Shown one piece after another: positions 1 to 6,523 of a stretch of 31,830 nt of DNA; the stretch's first letter is position 1; the number at the start of each line of letters is the position of its first letter. Where the stretch lies: IMG/VR virus record IMGVR_UViG_3300027741_000175, positions 1 through 31,830 of that record. One strand, 5' to 3'. The notes under the pieces were generated by a model. The model saw only the letters and a list, made by a program, of their open reading frames with translations. It was not told the origin of the DNA and ran no database searches. The stretch is from a virus. The translations under genes were made by a program, and so were the position numbers.

Positions 1-20
1 GCTTCTTGCACTTCGGACAT
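1..20 (-). CDS. 5' fragment of scaffolding protein gene (cut by window edge)
   Basis: The ATG on the minus strand at 18-20 and the codons to base 1 are identical to the first codons of the scaffold gene at 31701. It is the same gene seen a second time through the terminal repeat, not a separate gene. Confidence 0.9.
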
Positions 21-36
21 GGATTACTCCAAGGAT

Positions 37-60
37 TTACCCAGTTGACCCAACTGGTAA
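37..60 (-). other. Inverted repeat in the scaffold 5' leader
   Basis: CCAGTTG (41-47) and CAACTGG (51-57) form a perfect 7-bp dyad around a 3-base centre. It can be extended by TTA/TAA with one bulged C. It lies between the promoter candidate at 72-99 and the scaffold ATG at 20, so it would sit in the 5' leader. It could be a leader hairpin or a protein-binding site. The scaffold ribosome-binding site (GGAG, 6 nt before ATG) lies just downstream of it. Confidence 0.5.
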
Positions 61-71
61 GGTTTGGGGCG

Positions 72-99
72 ATATTACCCGAAATCATGTCAATGTCAA
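72..99 (-). promoter_or_regulatory. Sigma70-like promoter candidate for scaffold/capsid genes
   Basis: On the minus strand a perfect TTGACA -35 box (94-99) is followed 16 bases later by TAATAT (72-77), a moderate -10 match. A second TTGACA (88-93) directly abuts the first. The site starts right after the portal stop codon (100-102) and lies about 50 bases upstream of the scaffold start, where a capsid-operon promoter would be expected. The tandem -35 boxes are unusual. No transcript data support it. Confidence 0.55.
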
Positions 100-2226
100 T
101 TACTGTGGCATTCCTTGAATAAAGGGACTAGCACCTTGGCTAATATCCTGGGCGGCAAATTGAGCATATTGGCCCTGTTCGGCGTTCAATCGCTCAATCT
201 CGCCCATCAATTGATTGGGTGACATTCTTGCCAACAGGATTTTGACCAGGGCATCAATTTCGGTCTTATTCTGGCTGGTGATGCTGCGGGTATTCTGGTC
301 ATTAACCCGAACCTCTGCCATTGTTTCGGTGTTGTGCGCCCGTGCGGTCACATCCATCAGCTTGCGCTTGGTTGCGCCTTCCTCTTTGATCTGGGCCACT
401 TGCGCCCTGTTGTTGATCTCCAACCCAGCCGCTTGCAGTTGTTGTTGCAACTGCTGAATCATTTGCTCAGACTGTGCCAAACGCATCTGGGCCTCGGGCG
501 GTATGTCGGATTTTTGATCAATATTTGCCATCGGGTTCATTGCGGCAAGGCGGTCAGCAATTACATCTGCGCCAGGAAAATCCATGTTTCTGAATACCAA
601 ATCCCCTGCGATATTGAACAATTCAGCGTTGCCTGTGAGTAATGGCATCATGGATTCAACCGCTTGCTGGCGCTTAGTCTGGAATCCTGGGCCAGTATCC
701 ATTACCACATCGTATTCACCCACGGTCACATCGTTTAAAACCTCTCCAATCTCGTTGGCTTCGTTGATCGTGGTCATATCGGGCTGACCATCCGAACCAA
801 TAATCCGCATCACCCGCTGGGTGTCGTAAATCTTGGGAATTAGATCAAGAATAATGCGCCCAGTTTGAGCAATTGAACGGGTCAAATTGTCGTAAAAGTG
901 GAAGTTAGACAGATCAACCTGATTCTGCTGCCCCGCTAATGCTTTGCCTGAGATATTTCCGCTTGGCAATTGGTTGGGGTCAAGAACACCCAAAACCATC
1001 TGCAAATCGGCAGAGATTGCCCCCGCAGCTTCCATAATGCCTGATGGTGGCGGCTCGGGTTGCAGTCTCTGGGGTGCTGGCGCTGGTACGCCTTCAATGT
1101 CTTTTTGCTTATATCTCAGCACAGGCATTGACTTGATGTTTGCCATTGCCCATTCGTTTTCATGTCCTTCGTCTTGACCTTCTGCCATCACCCATTTGGC
1201 TTTAGGTGCAAGGGCAATGCTCTCGGTCATGCTGGTGCGCCAGAAGTTATACATCCGCTGGGGGTCTTTGGCAAACCGCACCAGACCGTATTTTTTGCGC
1301 TTGTCATCCACTATGACCTGTGCGCCATAAACAGGCACAACGGGGATATATTTACCCGCCCAGGTCTTTTCCTCAAGCACTTCCAATGCGGTCATCTTGG
1401 CCCATTTAACGGCCCTGCGGAAGGATTCGCGCTCGTCAACCACAGTCAACCCTGCGGCCTCAACTCGCGCAAAGAATCCAGCGCTGTCCCCAAATGAAGA
1501 AGTGCCATCACTCAGCAAATACAGCTTGGCGCGTTCACGCTCAATCCAAAAATACTCAGCAATGCGGATGTCCTCTTTGGTCACCCAGGCGGCGGTGTCA
1601 TCGCCCGTGCTTCTTTGCTGAAAGTTAGCGCCATCATCAGCACCTGGGTACATTTCCCGAAATATCTTCTTGTCTAAGACGGTGGTGATCAAACAGCGTT
1701 CAGCATCCGAACCATCTGGCCTATTGCTGTTGGGGTCGAAATAAACAGTAAAAGGGTTGTCAATCGCATCAATGTAGATTTCTTGATCAAATGAATCTTC
1801 CCTTACATATTTGTAATTTATGCGCCAATAGCCCCAACCCATCCGCACGGCATAGTCAAATGCGGTGTCATAGGCGCTGTCGGCGCTTGAATTAACCTCA
1901 ATATGACGGGTAATGCCCTCAATAACCTGGGCGATTTTGTAATCGGCAAGGTTATTGACGGGGTGAACTTTAATGCGGGGGCGCTGTTGGCGTTGCTGGT
2001 TGGTCACCTGTCGGATGTACGCATCAATTTTGTTGATGGTCAGACAAGGGCGGCTTTCCAGATTTCGCGAGTTCTGAATCTCAACGGGCCATTGGTCACC
2101 AGCGGCAAACTTAATGTCGTTTAGCGCCTCGGCTCGGTTTGTGGAGTCCGAATCATTGACCAAGCGCCAGAACTTAATCGCCTCTGAAATCTTGTCTTTT
2201 GCGTTATCTTCGTCTTGGTAAGCCAT
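100..2226 (-). CDS. Portal protein, P22 type
   Basis: This 708-residue protein should form the dodecameric ring at the packaging vertex through which DNA enters and leaves the head and to which the tail attaches. Its length matches P22-like portals (about 720). The N-terminal half carries family-like stretches (AGDQW near residue 42, RPCLTINKIDAYIRQVTNQQ around 59-78). The C-terminal third is Gln-rich and probably helical, like the barrel or crown of P22 portals. It lies downstream of terminase and upstream of scaffold and coat, the standard head order. The ATG follows a GGGGTAA ribosome-binding site and sits one base after the HNH gene stop. The last codons hold the three silent differences seen between the two repeat copies. 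Confidence 0.93.
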   Translation of the reverse strand: MAYQDEDNAKDKISEAIKFWRLVNDSDSTNRAEALNDIKFAAGDQWPVEIQNSRNLESRPCLTINKIDAYIRQVTNQQRQQRPRIKVHPVNNLADYKIAQVIEGITRHIEVNSSADSAYDTAFDYAVRMGWGYWRINYKYVREDSFDQEIYIDAIDNPFTVYFDPNSNRPDGSDAERCLITTVLDKKIFREMYPGADDGANFQQRSTGDDTAAWVTKEDIRIAEYFWIERERAKLYLLSDGTSSFGDSAGFFARVEAAGLTVVDERESFRRAVKWAKMTALEVLEEKTWAGKYIPVVPVYGAQVIVDDKRKKYGLVRFAKDPQRMYNFWRTSMTESIALAPKAKWVMAEGQDEGHENEWAMANIKSMPVLRYKQKDIEGVPAPAPQRLQPEPPPSGIMEAAGAISADLQMVLGVLDPNQLPSGNISGKALAGQQNQVDLSNFHFYDNLTRSIAQTGRIILDLIPKIYDTQRVMRIIGSDGQPDMTTINEANEIGEVLNDVTVGEYDVVMDTGPGFQTKRQQAVESMMPLLTGNAELFNIAGDLVFRNMDFPGADVIADRLAAMNPMANIDQKSDIPPEAQMRLAQSEQMIQQLQQQLQAAGLEINNRAQVAQIKEEGATKRKLMDVTARAHNTETMAEVRVNDQNTRSITSQNKTEIDALVKILLARMSPNQLMGEIERLNAEQGQYAQFAAQDISQGASPFIQGMPQ

Positions 2227-2227
2227 G

Positions 2228-2551
2228 TTATTTACCCCATGTCCATGTTTTTCGATTGCGTAAATTTGCAGATCGGGTTGTTTCTTGTAAGTTTTCGATT
2301 CTATTGTCGCTTACATTGCGGTTTATGTGATCGATTTCCTTGGGAATATATCCATGAAACATCATAAAAACAATTTGGTGATTGAGCAATCTGACCTTGT
2401 TAACGCACGTTTGCAGATAACCATCTTTGACCTTACGACCCGCAATGTTGCCTTTTTTAGCTCGACCTTTTGATTTTTTCCATATCAAATTGCCATCAGA
2501 GTAATCAAATTCTGATTGTAAAACGCTTGGGGTAATGTCGTTACGTTCCAT
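2228..2551 (-). CDS. HNH homing-type endonuclease
   Basis: A 107-residue protein with the free-standing phage HNH pattern. HQIVFMMFHG at 58-67 leads to IDHINRNVSDNRIENL at 73-88, which supplies the paired histidines (H58, H66, H75) and asparagines of the beta-beta-alpha metal nuclease fold. The N-terminal part (GNIAG.KVKDGYL) resembles the usual DNA-binding lead-in. Such enzymes cut intron-less or intron-bearing alleles and spread by gene conversion. It sits exactly between terminase and portal, with its ATG abutting the terminase stop and its own stop one base from the portal ATG. It is probably a mobile insertion tolerated in the packaging operon rather than a packaging component. Confidence 0.88.
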   Translation of the reverse strand: MERNDITPSVLQSEFDYSDGNLIWKKSKGRAKKGNIAGRKVKDGYLQTCVNKVRLLNHQIVFMMFHGYIPKEIDHINRNVSDNRIENLQETTRSANLRNRKTWTWGK

Positions 2552-3823
2552 CTAACCCATCCAACTTCCCGCCGTAGCAACCATTTGTTTTTTGCGTTTG
2601 GGTGGTTCTTTGATCATGAGGGCAATGTAGCGGAATGCGTCTGCCCCATGCGAATAATGGTCATGTAGCGGGTTTCTGCTAAATTGCCCCGTGTCTGGGT
2701 CAACCTCGTACCTGTAATGTCTGAGGCAAGTTAGCCCATCGGCGGTGTGTTCGCGGTCAAAGTAACAGTTCGGAAATATTGTCCTGGCGGCGTTGATGGA
2801 GTCCAGAATCGGCACTCTAGGCAAAATAGTGGTCTTGTACCCTGCCGCCCGCACAATGTCATCAATTGACCGTCCAGCCGCCGCCAAGGTCTTGTTTTCA
2901 GCGTCATGAGGCAACCAAATGGTATCGTAGACATAACCATAGGTTTGCATGGTCGCTAAGTAATAGCTGATGGTTTTCTGGCTATCTTCAATGTAGCGAA
3001 TCAGGCGTGTTTCCATGCCGACAAACTGCAAAAACCAGATGGCGGTGCTATCTGACCAGCCCAAGTCAAACACCGCATGGACGGGTTTGGTTGCGTCATA
3101 AGGCACTTTGGTGATGCGCCCATCCTTCTCAGCCTGTTGCATTTCCTTGGCAAAGATTGCCCCATCCACAGTTTGGCGGCATAGACCCTCCCAGACTTGG
3201 TTGTAGGCTTCTTCGTCCCTTTGCTTTAGCGAGTCTTTTTCTAGGCGCAAAGTCTCGGGAAACCAAGGGTTATCTGACCAATTCACCCTCATGGTGATGC
3301 AGTCCTTTGGGGGGTTTGCCACAAACCGCTGGTAAGTTTCGTCTGTTTCCAACTTGGGGTTAAACGAAATCCATATCTCACTGCCCTCGGCACGAATGGT
3401 AGGAATCAGCACATTCCAAGATAAGCGGCTCACTGTTTGAGCTTCTTCCACCCAACAAATGTCCACACCCTCATAGGATTGAATATTGGCAATATTGCTT
3501 TTTAGGCCAGCAAAAGCAAACTCAGTACCATTTTTGCCTCTAATACTAGCTTGGGTAATTTCGTAGAAACCCAACAAGCCCAAGCTTTCAATCTGGTCGC
3601 ACAACAGTTTATGTACAGAATCCCGCATGGAGGTCATAAACTCACGGGCGCACAGAATACGCAATGGGCTTTTAGCGCCAAGGATTAACAATGCCCTAGC
3701 TATGCCCCAAGACTTTGCCCCACCCCGCCCACCATATAGAACCTTGTAGCGAGACTTTTGAAACAAGCCTTGCAGCTTTACAGGGAACTCTGCCCTTGCA
3801 ATGGCTTCTGATACATCACTCAT
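2552..3823 (-). CDS. terL: Terminase large subunit
   Basis: ATP-driven packaging motor and head-filling nuclease, 423 residues. The ATPase half shows a Walker A motif GGRGGAKS (31-38), Walker B ICWVEEA (122-128) with catalytic glutamate, and a coupling motif SFNP (153-156). The RNase H-like nuclease half shows FDLGWSDST with D253, a middle HDAENK acidic motif, and a final HGADAFRYI aspartate. It belongs to the Terminase_3/PBSX-like group. Its ATG overlaps the stop of the preceding gene (ATGA), pointing to coupled translation with the putative small subunit. Confidence 0.95.
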   Translation of the reverse strand: MSDVSEAIARAEFPVKLQGLFQKSRYKVLYGGRGGAKSWGIARALLILGAKSPLRILCAREFMTSMRDSVHKLLCDQIESLGLLGFYEITQASIRGKNGTEFAFAGLKSNIANIQSYEGVDICWVEEAQTVSRLSWNVLIPTIRAEGSEIWISFNPKLETDETYQRFVANPPKDCITMRVNWSDNPWFPETLRLEKDSLKQRDEEAYNQVWEGLCRQTVDGAIFAKEMQQAEKDGRITKVPYDATKPVHAVFDLGWSDSTAIWFLQFVGMETRLIRYIEDSQKTISYYLATMQTYGYVYDTIWLPHDAENKTLAAAGRSIDDIVRAAGYKTTILPRVPILDSINAARTIFPNCYFDREHTADGLTCLRHYRYEVDPDTGQFSRNPLHDHYSHGADAFRYIALMIKEPPKRKKQMVATAGSWMG

Positions 3824-4083
3824 TCGGGCTTGATAAATGTGACTTGAATTCCACCCAGCAGAGGCGTTCCATCAGCGTTTTCAATGGTCGTTGCCTGTAT
3901 CGCCTTGCCGTCCATCCTATCAATGATCTCTTTAATCGCCCAAGGCTCACCCGCTTCGGCTTGGCTTACCAACTGTTCGGCAATCCCCCTAAGTCGGTGC
4001 GGCTCAGTGGTCAAAACTAGGCGCAACTTGTCGTAGAACAGTCTGCCCTTTGCGGCGTTCTGGTTTCCTTGTGGTGCAGCCAT
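3820..4083 (-). CDS. Putative terminase small subunit
   Basis: An 87-residue protein directly upstream of the large terminase, with an ATGA overlap. It opens with a basic tract common in phage terminase-adjacent proteins (GNQNAAKGR, residues 6-14), followed by helices (LRGIAEQLVSQAEAGEPWAI, about 31-50) and IIDRMDGKAIQ (about 53-63). Position and the basic, helical N-terminus fit a DNA-recognition subunit that picks the packaging site. It is shorter than classic small terminases (about 140-180 residues), so it may be a reduced form or a neighbouring regulator. The family call is from pattern and position only. Confidence 0.6.
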   Translation of the reverse strand: MAAPQGNQNAAKGRLFYDKLRLVLTTEPHRLRGIAEQLVSQAEAGEPWAIKEIIDRMDGKAIQATTIENADGTPLLGGIQVTFIKPE

Positions 4084-4113
4084 TGATTTAACCTGTAAGT
4101 CTTTGTGACTAAA

Positions 4114-4278
4114 TTACTTTTTCTTTTTTGATGGGGCTTTTTTTCCCGCATCTTTCATGGCTTGGCGCTGTACTGAATAGCCGATAGCCACCGCTTGTTT
4201 TGGTGGCTTGCCAGCTTCAATTTCTGCCTTAATGTTGGCCTTAAGCGCCTTGGGAGTCATTGATGCTATTAGCGGCAT
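4114..4278 (-). CDS. Small Lys-rich phage protein (54 aa)
   Basis: Start chosen at the second in-frame ATG (4276-4278) because an excellent AAGGAGAAGG ribosome-binding site lies just upstream. The longer reading from 4302 has no such site. The product begins MPLIASMTPKALKANIK, has an AGKPPKQAVAIGYSVQRQA core and ends in a poly-lysine tail. Similar short proteins are frequent near head genes of tailed phages, but no function is established to my knowledge. The high positive charge suggests nucleic-acid or DNA-packaging contact (inference). It overlaps the end of the 58-residue gene upstream in another frame. Confidence 0.7.
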   Translation of the reverse strand: MPLIASMTPKALKANIKAEIEAGKPPKQAVAIGYSVQRQAMKDAGKKAPSKKKK

Positions 4279-4417
4279 TTGCCTTCTCCTTAGATAATTC
4301 ACCCAGCCAATAGTGGCAATCTTGAATCGCGCCCGAAAGCTGAATCAAGACTGCCTCTTGTTGCTTTGCTTGCGCCTGGAGTTCTTCCAGACGCTTGTTT
4401 ATGACCTCTGGGGTCAT
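4241..4417 (-). CDS. Small coiled-coil protein (58 aa)
   Basis: An easily missed gene of 58 codons. The ATG (4415-4417) overlaps the TGA of the upstream virion-like gene as ATGA, and the frame stays open to TAA at 4241-4243. The product starts MTPEVINKRLEELQAQAKQQ and continues with a helical, Gln/Glu-rich stretch likely to be a short coiled coil, then DCHYWLGEL. The ribosome-binding site of the next gene lies inside it. Phages often carry short proteins starting MTPE.. with this layout. Function unknown. Confidence 0.68.
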   Translation of the reverse strand: MTPEVINKRLEELQAQAKQQEAVLIQLSGAIQDCHYWLGELSKEKANAANSINDSQGA

Positions 4418-4854
4418 GCCTGGGCAACGTGAATGGTTGCAAAATTAAAGGTCAATGCCTCAGACAATGAACCAGTACTTGCGTTAGTAATGGCAATGGT
4501 AAATGACCCAGCGGCTACTGCCACCACAGAAACCAAGTAAGTTCCTGCCGTTGCTGCACCGCTTGCAATGGCAATTACTGGGATGTCGTATGCAGAAATT
4601 GCGCTGTTTGTCACCACAAAAGCCGCTTCAGCCCCTGCCGCTAATGCTGCATTGTTGGTCACAATTTGACCCACCGATGCATTGATGGTCACGCCTGTTG
4701 ACTTGCTGGTCGCTTGGGTCACAGTTGCGGGTGCAGTCGTAAGCGAACCCGTGTTGTACCCAATCTGGCCTGATGTGGCGGCGGCGTAGACCGTGGCTGA
4801 CCCTTTAAGGTCTTGATCTTGATATGCTGCGCCTATTGCTACTGAGTTACCCAT
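4414..4854 (-). CDS. Putative virion structural (decoration/fibre-like) protein
   Basis: A 146-residue protein rich in Ala, Thr, Ser and Val with almost no charge after the first 20 residues, typical of beta-rich phage capsid-surface proteins. The middle holds TVTQATSKSTGVTINASVGQ (about 44-63), then IVTNNAALAAGAEAAFVVTNSA and alternating beta-type segments. This type of sequence is common in phage decoration and head-fibre proteins. It is separated from the main coat gene by terminase and portal. Function is inferred from composition and resemblance to the 140-residue protein at 29062-29484 in style only. Confidence 0.6.
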   Translation of the reverse strand: MGNSVAIGAAYQDQDLKGSATVYAAATSGQIGYNTGSLTTAPATVTQATSKSTGVTINASVGQIVTNNAALAAGAEAAFVVTNSAISAYDIPVIAIASGAATAGTYLVSVVAVAAGSFTIAITNASTGSLSEALTFNFATIHVAQA

Positions 4855-4866
4855 GATGTGTGTCCT

Positions 4867-5145
4867 TTAACAGTTCCAATTTTTGAGGGATGCTTTAGCC
4901 CGTTCCGCTGGGCCTTTGGCGTTTTTGACTACCCCCTCCATCCTAGCGCAAAAACTGGCCTTTCGCCCAGCATCTGCTTTGGTCTTGGGATTGGGGGCTG
5001 GTGGCTTTAAATTTGAATTGTTCTTTGCGTTGTATTCAGCACGGCCTTTAGCGGTCATTCCCGCACCCTTTTCAGTGGGATTGTAGGTTTTCCCCGCGCC
5101 CGTGGTCTTGTGGGGTATGGGCTTGTCGTGCTTCTTAGTCGCCAT
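4867..5145 (-). CDS. Small basic phage protein, DUF6321-like
   Basis: 92 residues, strongly basic. The order of motifs is GMTAKGRAEYN (29-39), LKPPAPNPKT (47-56), RKASFCARMEGV (61-72) and a C-terminal KASLKNWNC. This arrangement is seen in a widespread family of short phage proteins that I associate with DUF6321; the name is from memory. The conserved SFCARM and the terminal tryptophan/cysteine suggest a small compact domain. Role unknown. It lies in a string of short Lys-rich genes between accessory genes and terminase. Confidence 0.68.
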   Translation of the reverse strand: MATKKHDKPIPHKTTGAGKTYNPTEKGAGMTAKGRAEYNAKNNSNLKPPAPNPKTKADAGRKASFCARMEGVVKNAKGPAERAKASLKNWNC

Positions 5146-5147
5146 GA

Positions 5148-5315
5148 TTACTTCTTTTTGGCGGTTTTAGCTGATTCTTTGAATGCCTGAGCAGTGGGCG
5201 CCCCCTTTGTCCCTGGCGTTCTCATGCGCTCTACGGGCTTACCCGCAGCCTTTTCACGTTCAATGCGCTCTCTTTTTGCTGCGATATTGGCATATAGCCC
5301 AGGTTTAGTTGCCAT
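5148..5315 (-). CDS. Small basic phage protein (55 aa)
   Basis: Start set at the ATG 5313-5315 because a GGAAGGTT ribosome-binding site precedes it; a longer frame from 5339 would run into the GroES-like gene. The product has GLYANIAAKRERIE (5-18), RMRTPGTKGAPTAQAFK (30-46) and a Lys-rich end. Short proteins with GLYANI...KRxRI and MRxPGxKGAPT are common in tailed phages and have no known role. The basic charge is shared with both flanking small genes. Confidence 0.68.
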   Translation of the reverse strand: MATKPGLYANIAAKRERIEREKAAGKPVERMRTPGTKGAPTAQAFKESAKTAKKK

Positions 5316-5317
5316 TT

Positions 5318-5575
5318 TTAACCTTCCACAACGGCGCAAATGTCCGCTTCTTGAATGATTTGATAATCTTGACCATCAATCTTATGGGTGGGCCATTTCA
5401 GATAATCCCCATTTCCATACTTGATGAAGTCACCAACTTGCACATCCTCAACATCTGAACCAATTGCCACAATCGTACCCTCGTTAAAAGGTTCTTTGTT
5501 GTCAATATAGATTATGTCGGAGATATGCCGAACTTGGGGGCGCACCACTACCCGATCACGCAGAGGCTTTAGCAT
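5318..5575 (-). CDS. GroES-like co-chaperonin
   Basis: 85 residues aligning by eye along the whole bacterial Cpn10 fold. MLKPLRDRVVVRP opens the first strand; SDIIYIDN (19-26) occupies the mobile loop whose hydrophobic tripeptide contacts GroEL. Then come EGTIVAIG, VQVGDFIKYGNGDYLKW and a C-terminal IIQEADICAVVE. Bacterial GroES is about 97 residues, so this is a slightly short full-length version. Phage T4 gp31 is the precedent: it replaces host GroES when folding coat protein. A similar role for this phage's coat protein is inference. It overlaps the upstream Cys-rich gene by 20 bases. Confidence 0.85.
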   Translation of the reverse strand: MLKPLRDRVVVRPQVRHISDIIYIDNKEPFNEGTIVAIGSDVEDVQVGDFIKYGNGDYLKWPTHKIDGQDYQIIQEADICAVVEG

Positions 5576-5807
5576 GGCTTTTCCTCTCGTATTTGCGCTT
5601 TGGGGGCGTGATTTGATCGGTGGTGATGTCGTACACAGGAAGGCCGATTAAATCGACCTTGACATCCTGCGTTTCAACAATAAGATGCTGACCGCACCAA
5701 TCTTTTTCGTGCTTGTTCACCTGTTGCGGGTTTAACCGACAGATGCCCATGATTTGTTGTGCGCGGAAATACTTGCAATTCCCGCAATTAGAATCACTCT
5801 CAGCCAT
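5556..5807 (-). CDS. Cys-rich small protein, probable metal binding
   Basis: 83 residues. The N-terminus carries CGNCKYFR (C8, C11), GICRLNP (C23) and WCGQ (C38), a four-cysteine pattern that would bind zinc or a small Fe-S site. The second half has no cysteines and ends in a basic tail. Similar CxxC.Y/F...C...WC proteins are common unknowns in phages. A strong AAGGAGG ribosome-binding site precedes the ATG. The hairpin at 5834-5868 lies in its leader. Specific function not recognised. Confidence 0.7.
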   Translation of the reverse strand: MAESDSNCGNCKYFRAQQIMGICRLNPQQVNKHEKDWCGQHLIVETQDVKVDLIGLPVYDITTDQITPPKRKYERKSHAKASA

Positions 5808-5833
5808 TCAAAACCTCCTTTTTTGTTTGGTTA

Positions 5834-5868
5834 GTAAGCCCTGCCGTCTCAATCACGGTGGGGCTTAC
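5834..5868 (-). other. Strong intergenic hairpin
   Basis: GTAAGCCC at 5834-5841 pairs with GGGCTTAC at 5861-5868. The stem continues through two G-U-type positions and CCGT/ACGG to a 7-base loop, giving 14 paired positions. It lies between the stop of the 71-residue gene and the ribosome-binding site of the Cys-rich gene. No U-tract follows on either strand, so it is not a normal intrinsic terminator. An mRNA-processing or stabilising element, or a leader regulating the downstream gene, is possible. Confidence 0.65.
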
Positions 5869-5872
5869 GCTT

Positions 5873-6088
5873 TTAATCCTGATAGCACTTGCGGTCGTGA
5901 GTGTAGCAAACACCACTAGATTTGCCGCCAGTGCATTCATTGCCAGAAGGCATTTTGTTGCTCATGGCGTTAGGAATGCCCTTTTTAGCGCTGCCTTGTT
6001 CGCCAGACTTCATGTCAGCGGCAGGGTTGCCCTTCATGGAGACTTGTGCGCCGTAGCCTTTGGGTTCGTTTTTCATCAGGTTTGCCAT
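5873..6088 (-). CDS. Small conserved-type phage protein (71 aa)
   Basis: 71 residues, starting MANLMKNEPKGYGAQV. A glycine/lysine-rich middle is followed by a C-terminal GNECTGGKSSGVCYTHDRKC with three cysteines and a histidine, which could bind metal or form disulfides. Short proteins with this ending are familiar in phage head-gene neighbourhoods, but I know of no function. It follows the Dps-like gene by 7 bases and precedes the hairpin at 5834-5868. Confidence 0.65.
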   Translation of the reverse strand: MANLMKNEPKGYGAQVSMKGNPAADMKSGEQGSAKKGIPNAMSNKMPSGNECTGGKSSGVCYTHDRKCYQD

Positions 6089-6095
6089 GATTTCC

Positions 6096-6461
6096 TCATT
6101 TCAGAGTTAAAAGATACAGGGTTGAATTGATCAGATCAGCAATTTCATCAACGATGTTTTGCAATTCTGAATCTTGGGGGATTTCTTCACGCGCTTCTTT
6201 CACAAACCCTTTTAGCTGGGTCAGATATTCGTGCGGCGTTTCTTTGGGCTGGTGCAGTTCATCAGGAAATTTCTTCATCCTGGTGTCGTACCGCCCTTGG
6301 TAACTCTCTGCCAAACTGTCAGCCAAGTCTACGATCTTGGGGTAAAACTTGCCCAATGCTTTATGGGTGCTGTACTCGGTTGTTTGCAAATGTTGGAAGT
6401 GCGTGATTGTTCCCGCATGAAACAGCGTGGCGACAAATTCGGCAATTTCTTCGTTTTTCAT
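6096..6461 (-). CDS. Dps/ferritin-like protein (DUF5856-type)
   Basis: 121 residues, mostly helical. H21, H33, D48 and E52 have spacings of 12, 15 and 4, the same as the ferroxidase residues of Dps proteins (H31, H43, D58, E62 in Listeria numbering). The stretch THKALGKFYPKIVDLADSLAE (32-52) reads like the Dps second helix. The extra Dps aspartate four residues after the second histidine is a glycine here. I associate this with the phage DUF5856 group. Dps proteins store iron and protect DNA from peroxide; whether this one oxidises iron or binds DNA is not shown. It is the first gene after the terminator at 6476-6496. Confidence 0.7.
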   Translation of the reverse strand: MKNEEIAEFVATLFHAGTITHFQHLQTTEYSTHKALGKFYPKIVDLADSLAESYQGRYDTRMKKFPDELHQPKETPHEYLTQLKGFVKEAREEIPQDSELQNIVDEIADLINSTLYLLTLK

Positions 6462-6475
6462 GCGTCAACTATATC

Positions 6476-6496
6476 AAAAAAAGGGGGCGAACCCCC
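6476..6496 (-). terminator. Intrinsic terminator
   Basis: On the minus strand GGGGG-TTCG-CCCCC is followed at once by seven T residues. This is a compact GC stem with a stable UUCG-type tetraloop and a U-tract. It lies between the stop of the YbcO-like nuclease gene (6524) and the Dps-like gene start (6461). It should end the leftward early transcript and separate it from the accessory, terminase and head genes, unless read-through or antitermination occurs. Confidence 0.88.
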
Positions 6497-6523
6497 AAAT
6501 GCTGGCAACTGCTACCAACACGG

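Larger units (their letters stand above)
1..149. repeat. Left copy of terminal direct repeat (circle junction)
   Basis: These bases recur at 31682-31830, differing only at 127, 130 and 136. Genes run on across the join: the scaffold gene start lies at base 20 and at 31701, and the portal gene ends at base 100 and at 31781. This is the usual signature of a circular or circularly permuted genome assembled as a line, giving a 31,681-bp unit. The three mismatches argue against a plain duplicated read end and suggest two strain variants. Confidence 0.93.

Noticed and set aside
215-2124. Several open frames on the plus strand inside the portal gene
   Set aside because: They are antisense to a clear portal gene, lack recognisable motifs and ribosome-binding sites, and have Cys/Leu-rich shadow composition.
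5834-5868. Intrinsic terminator
   Set aside because: The stem is strong but no U-tract follows on either strand.
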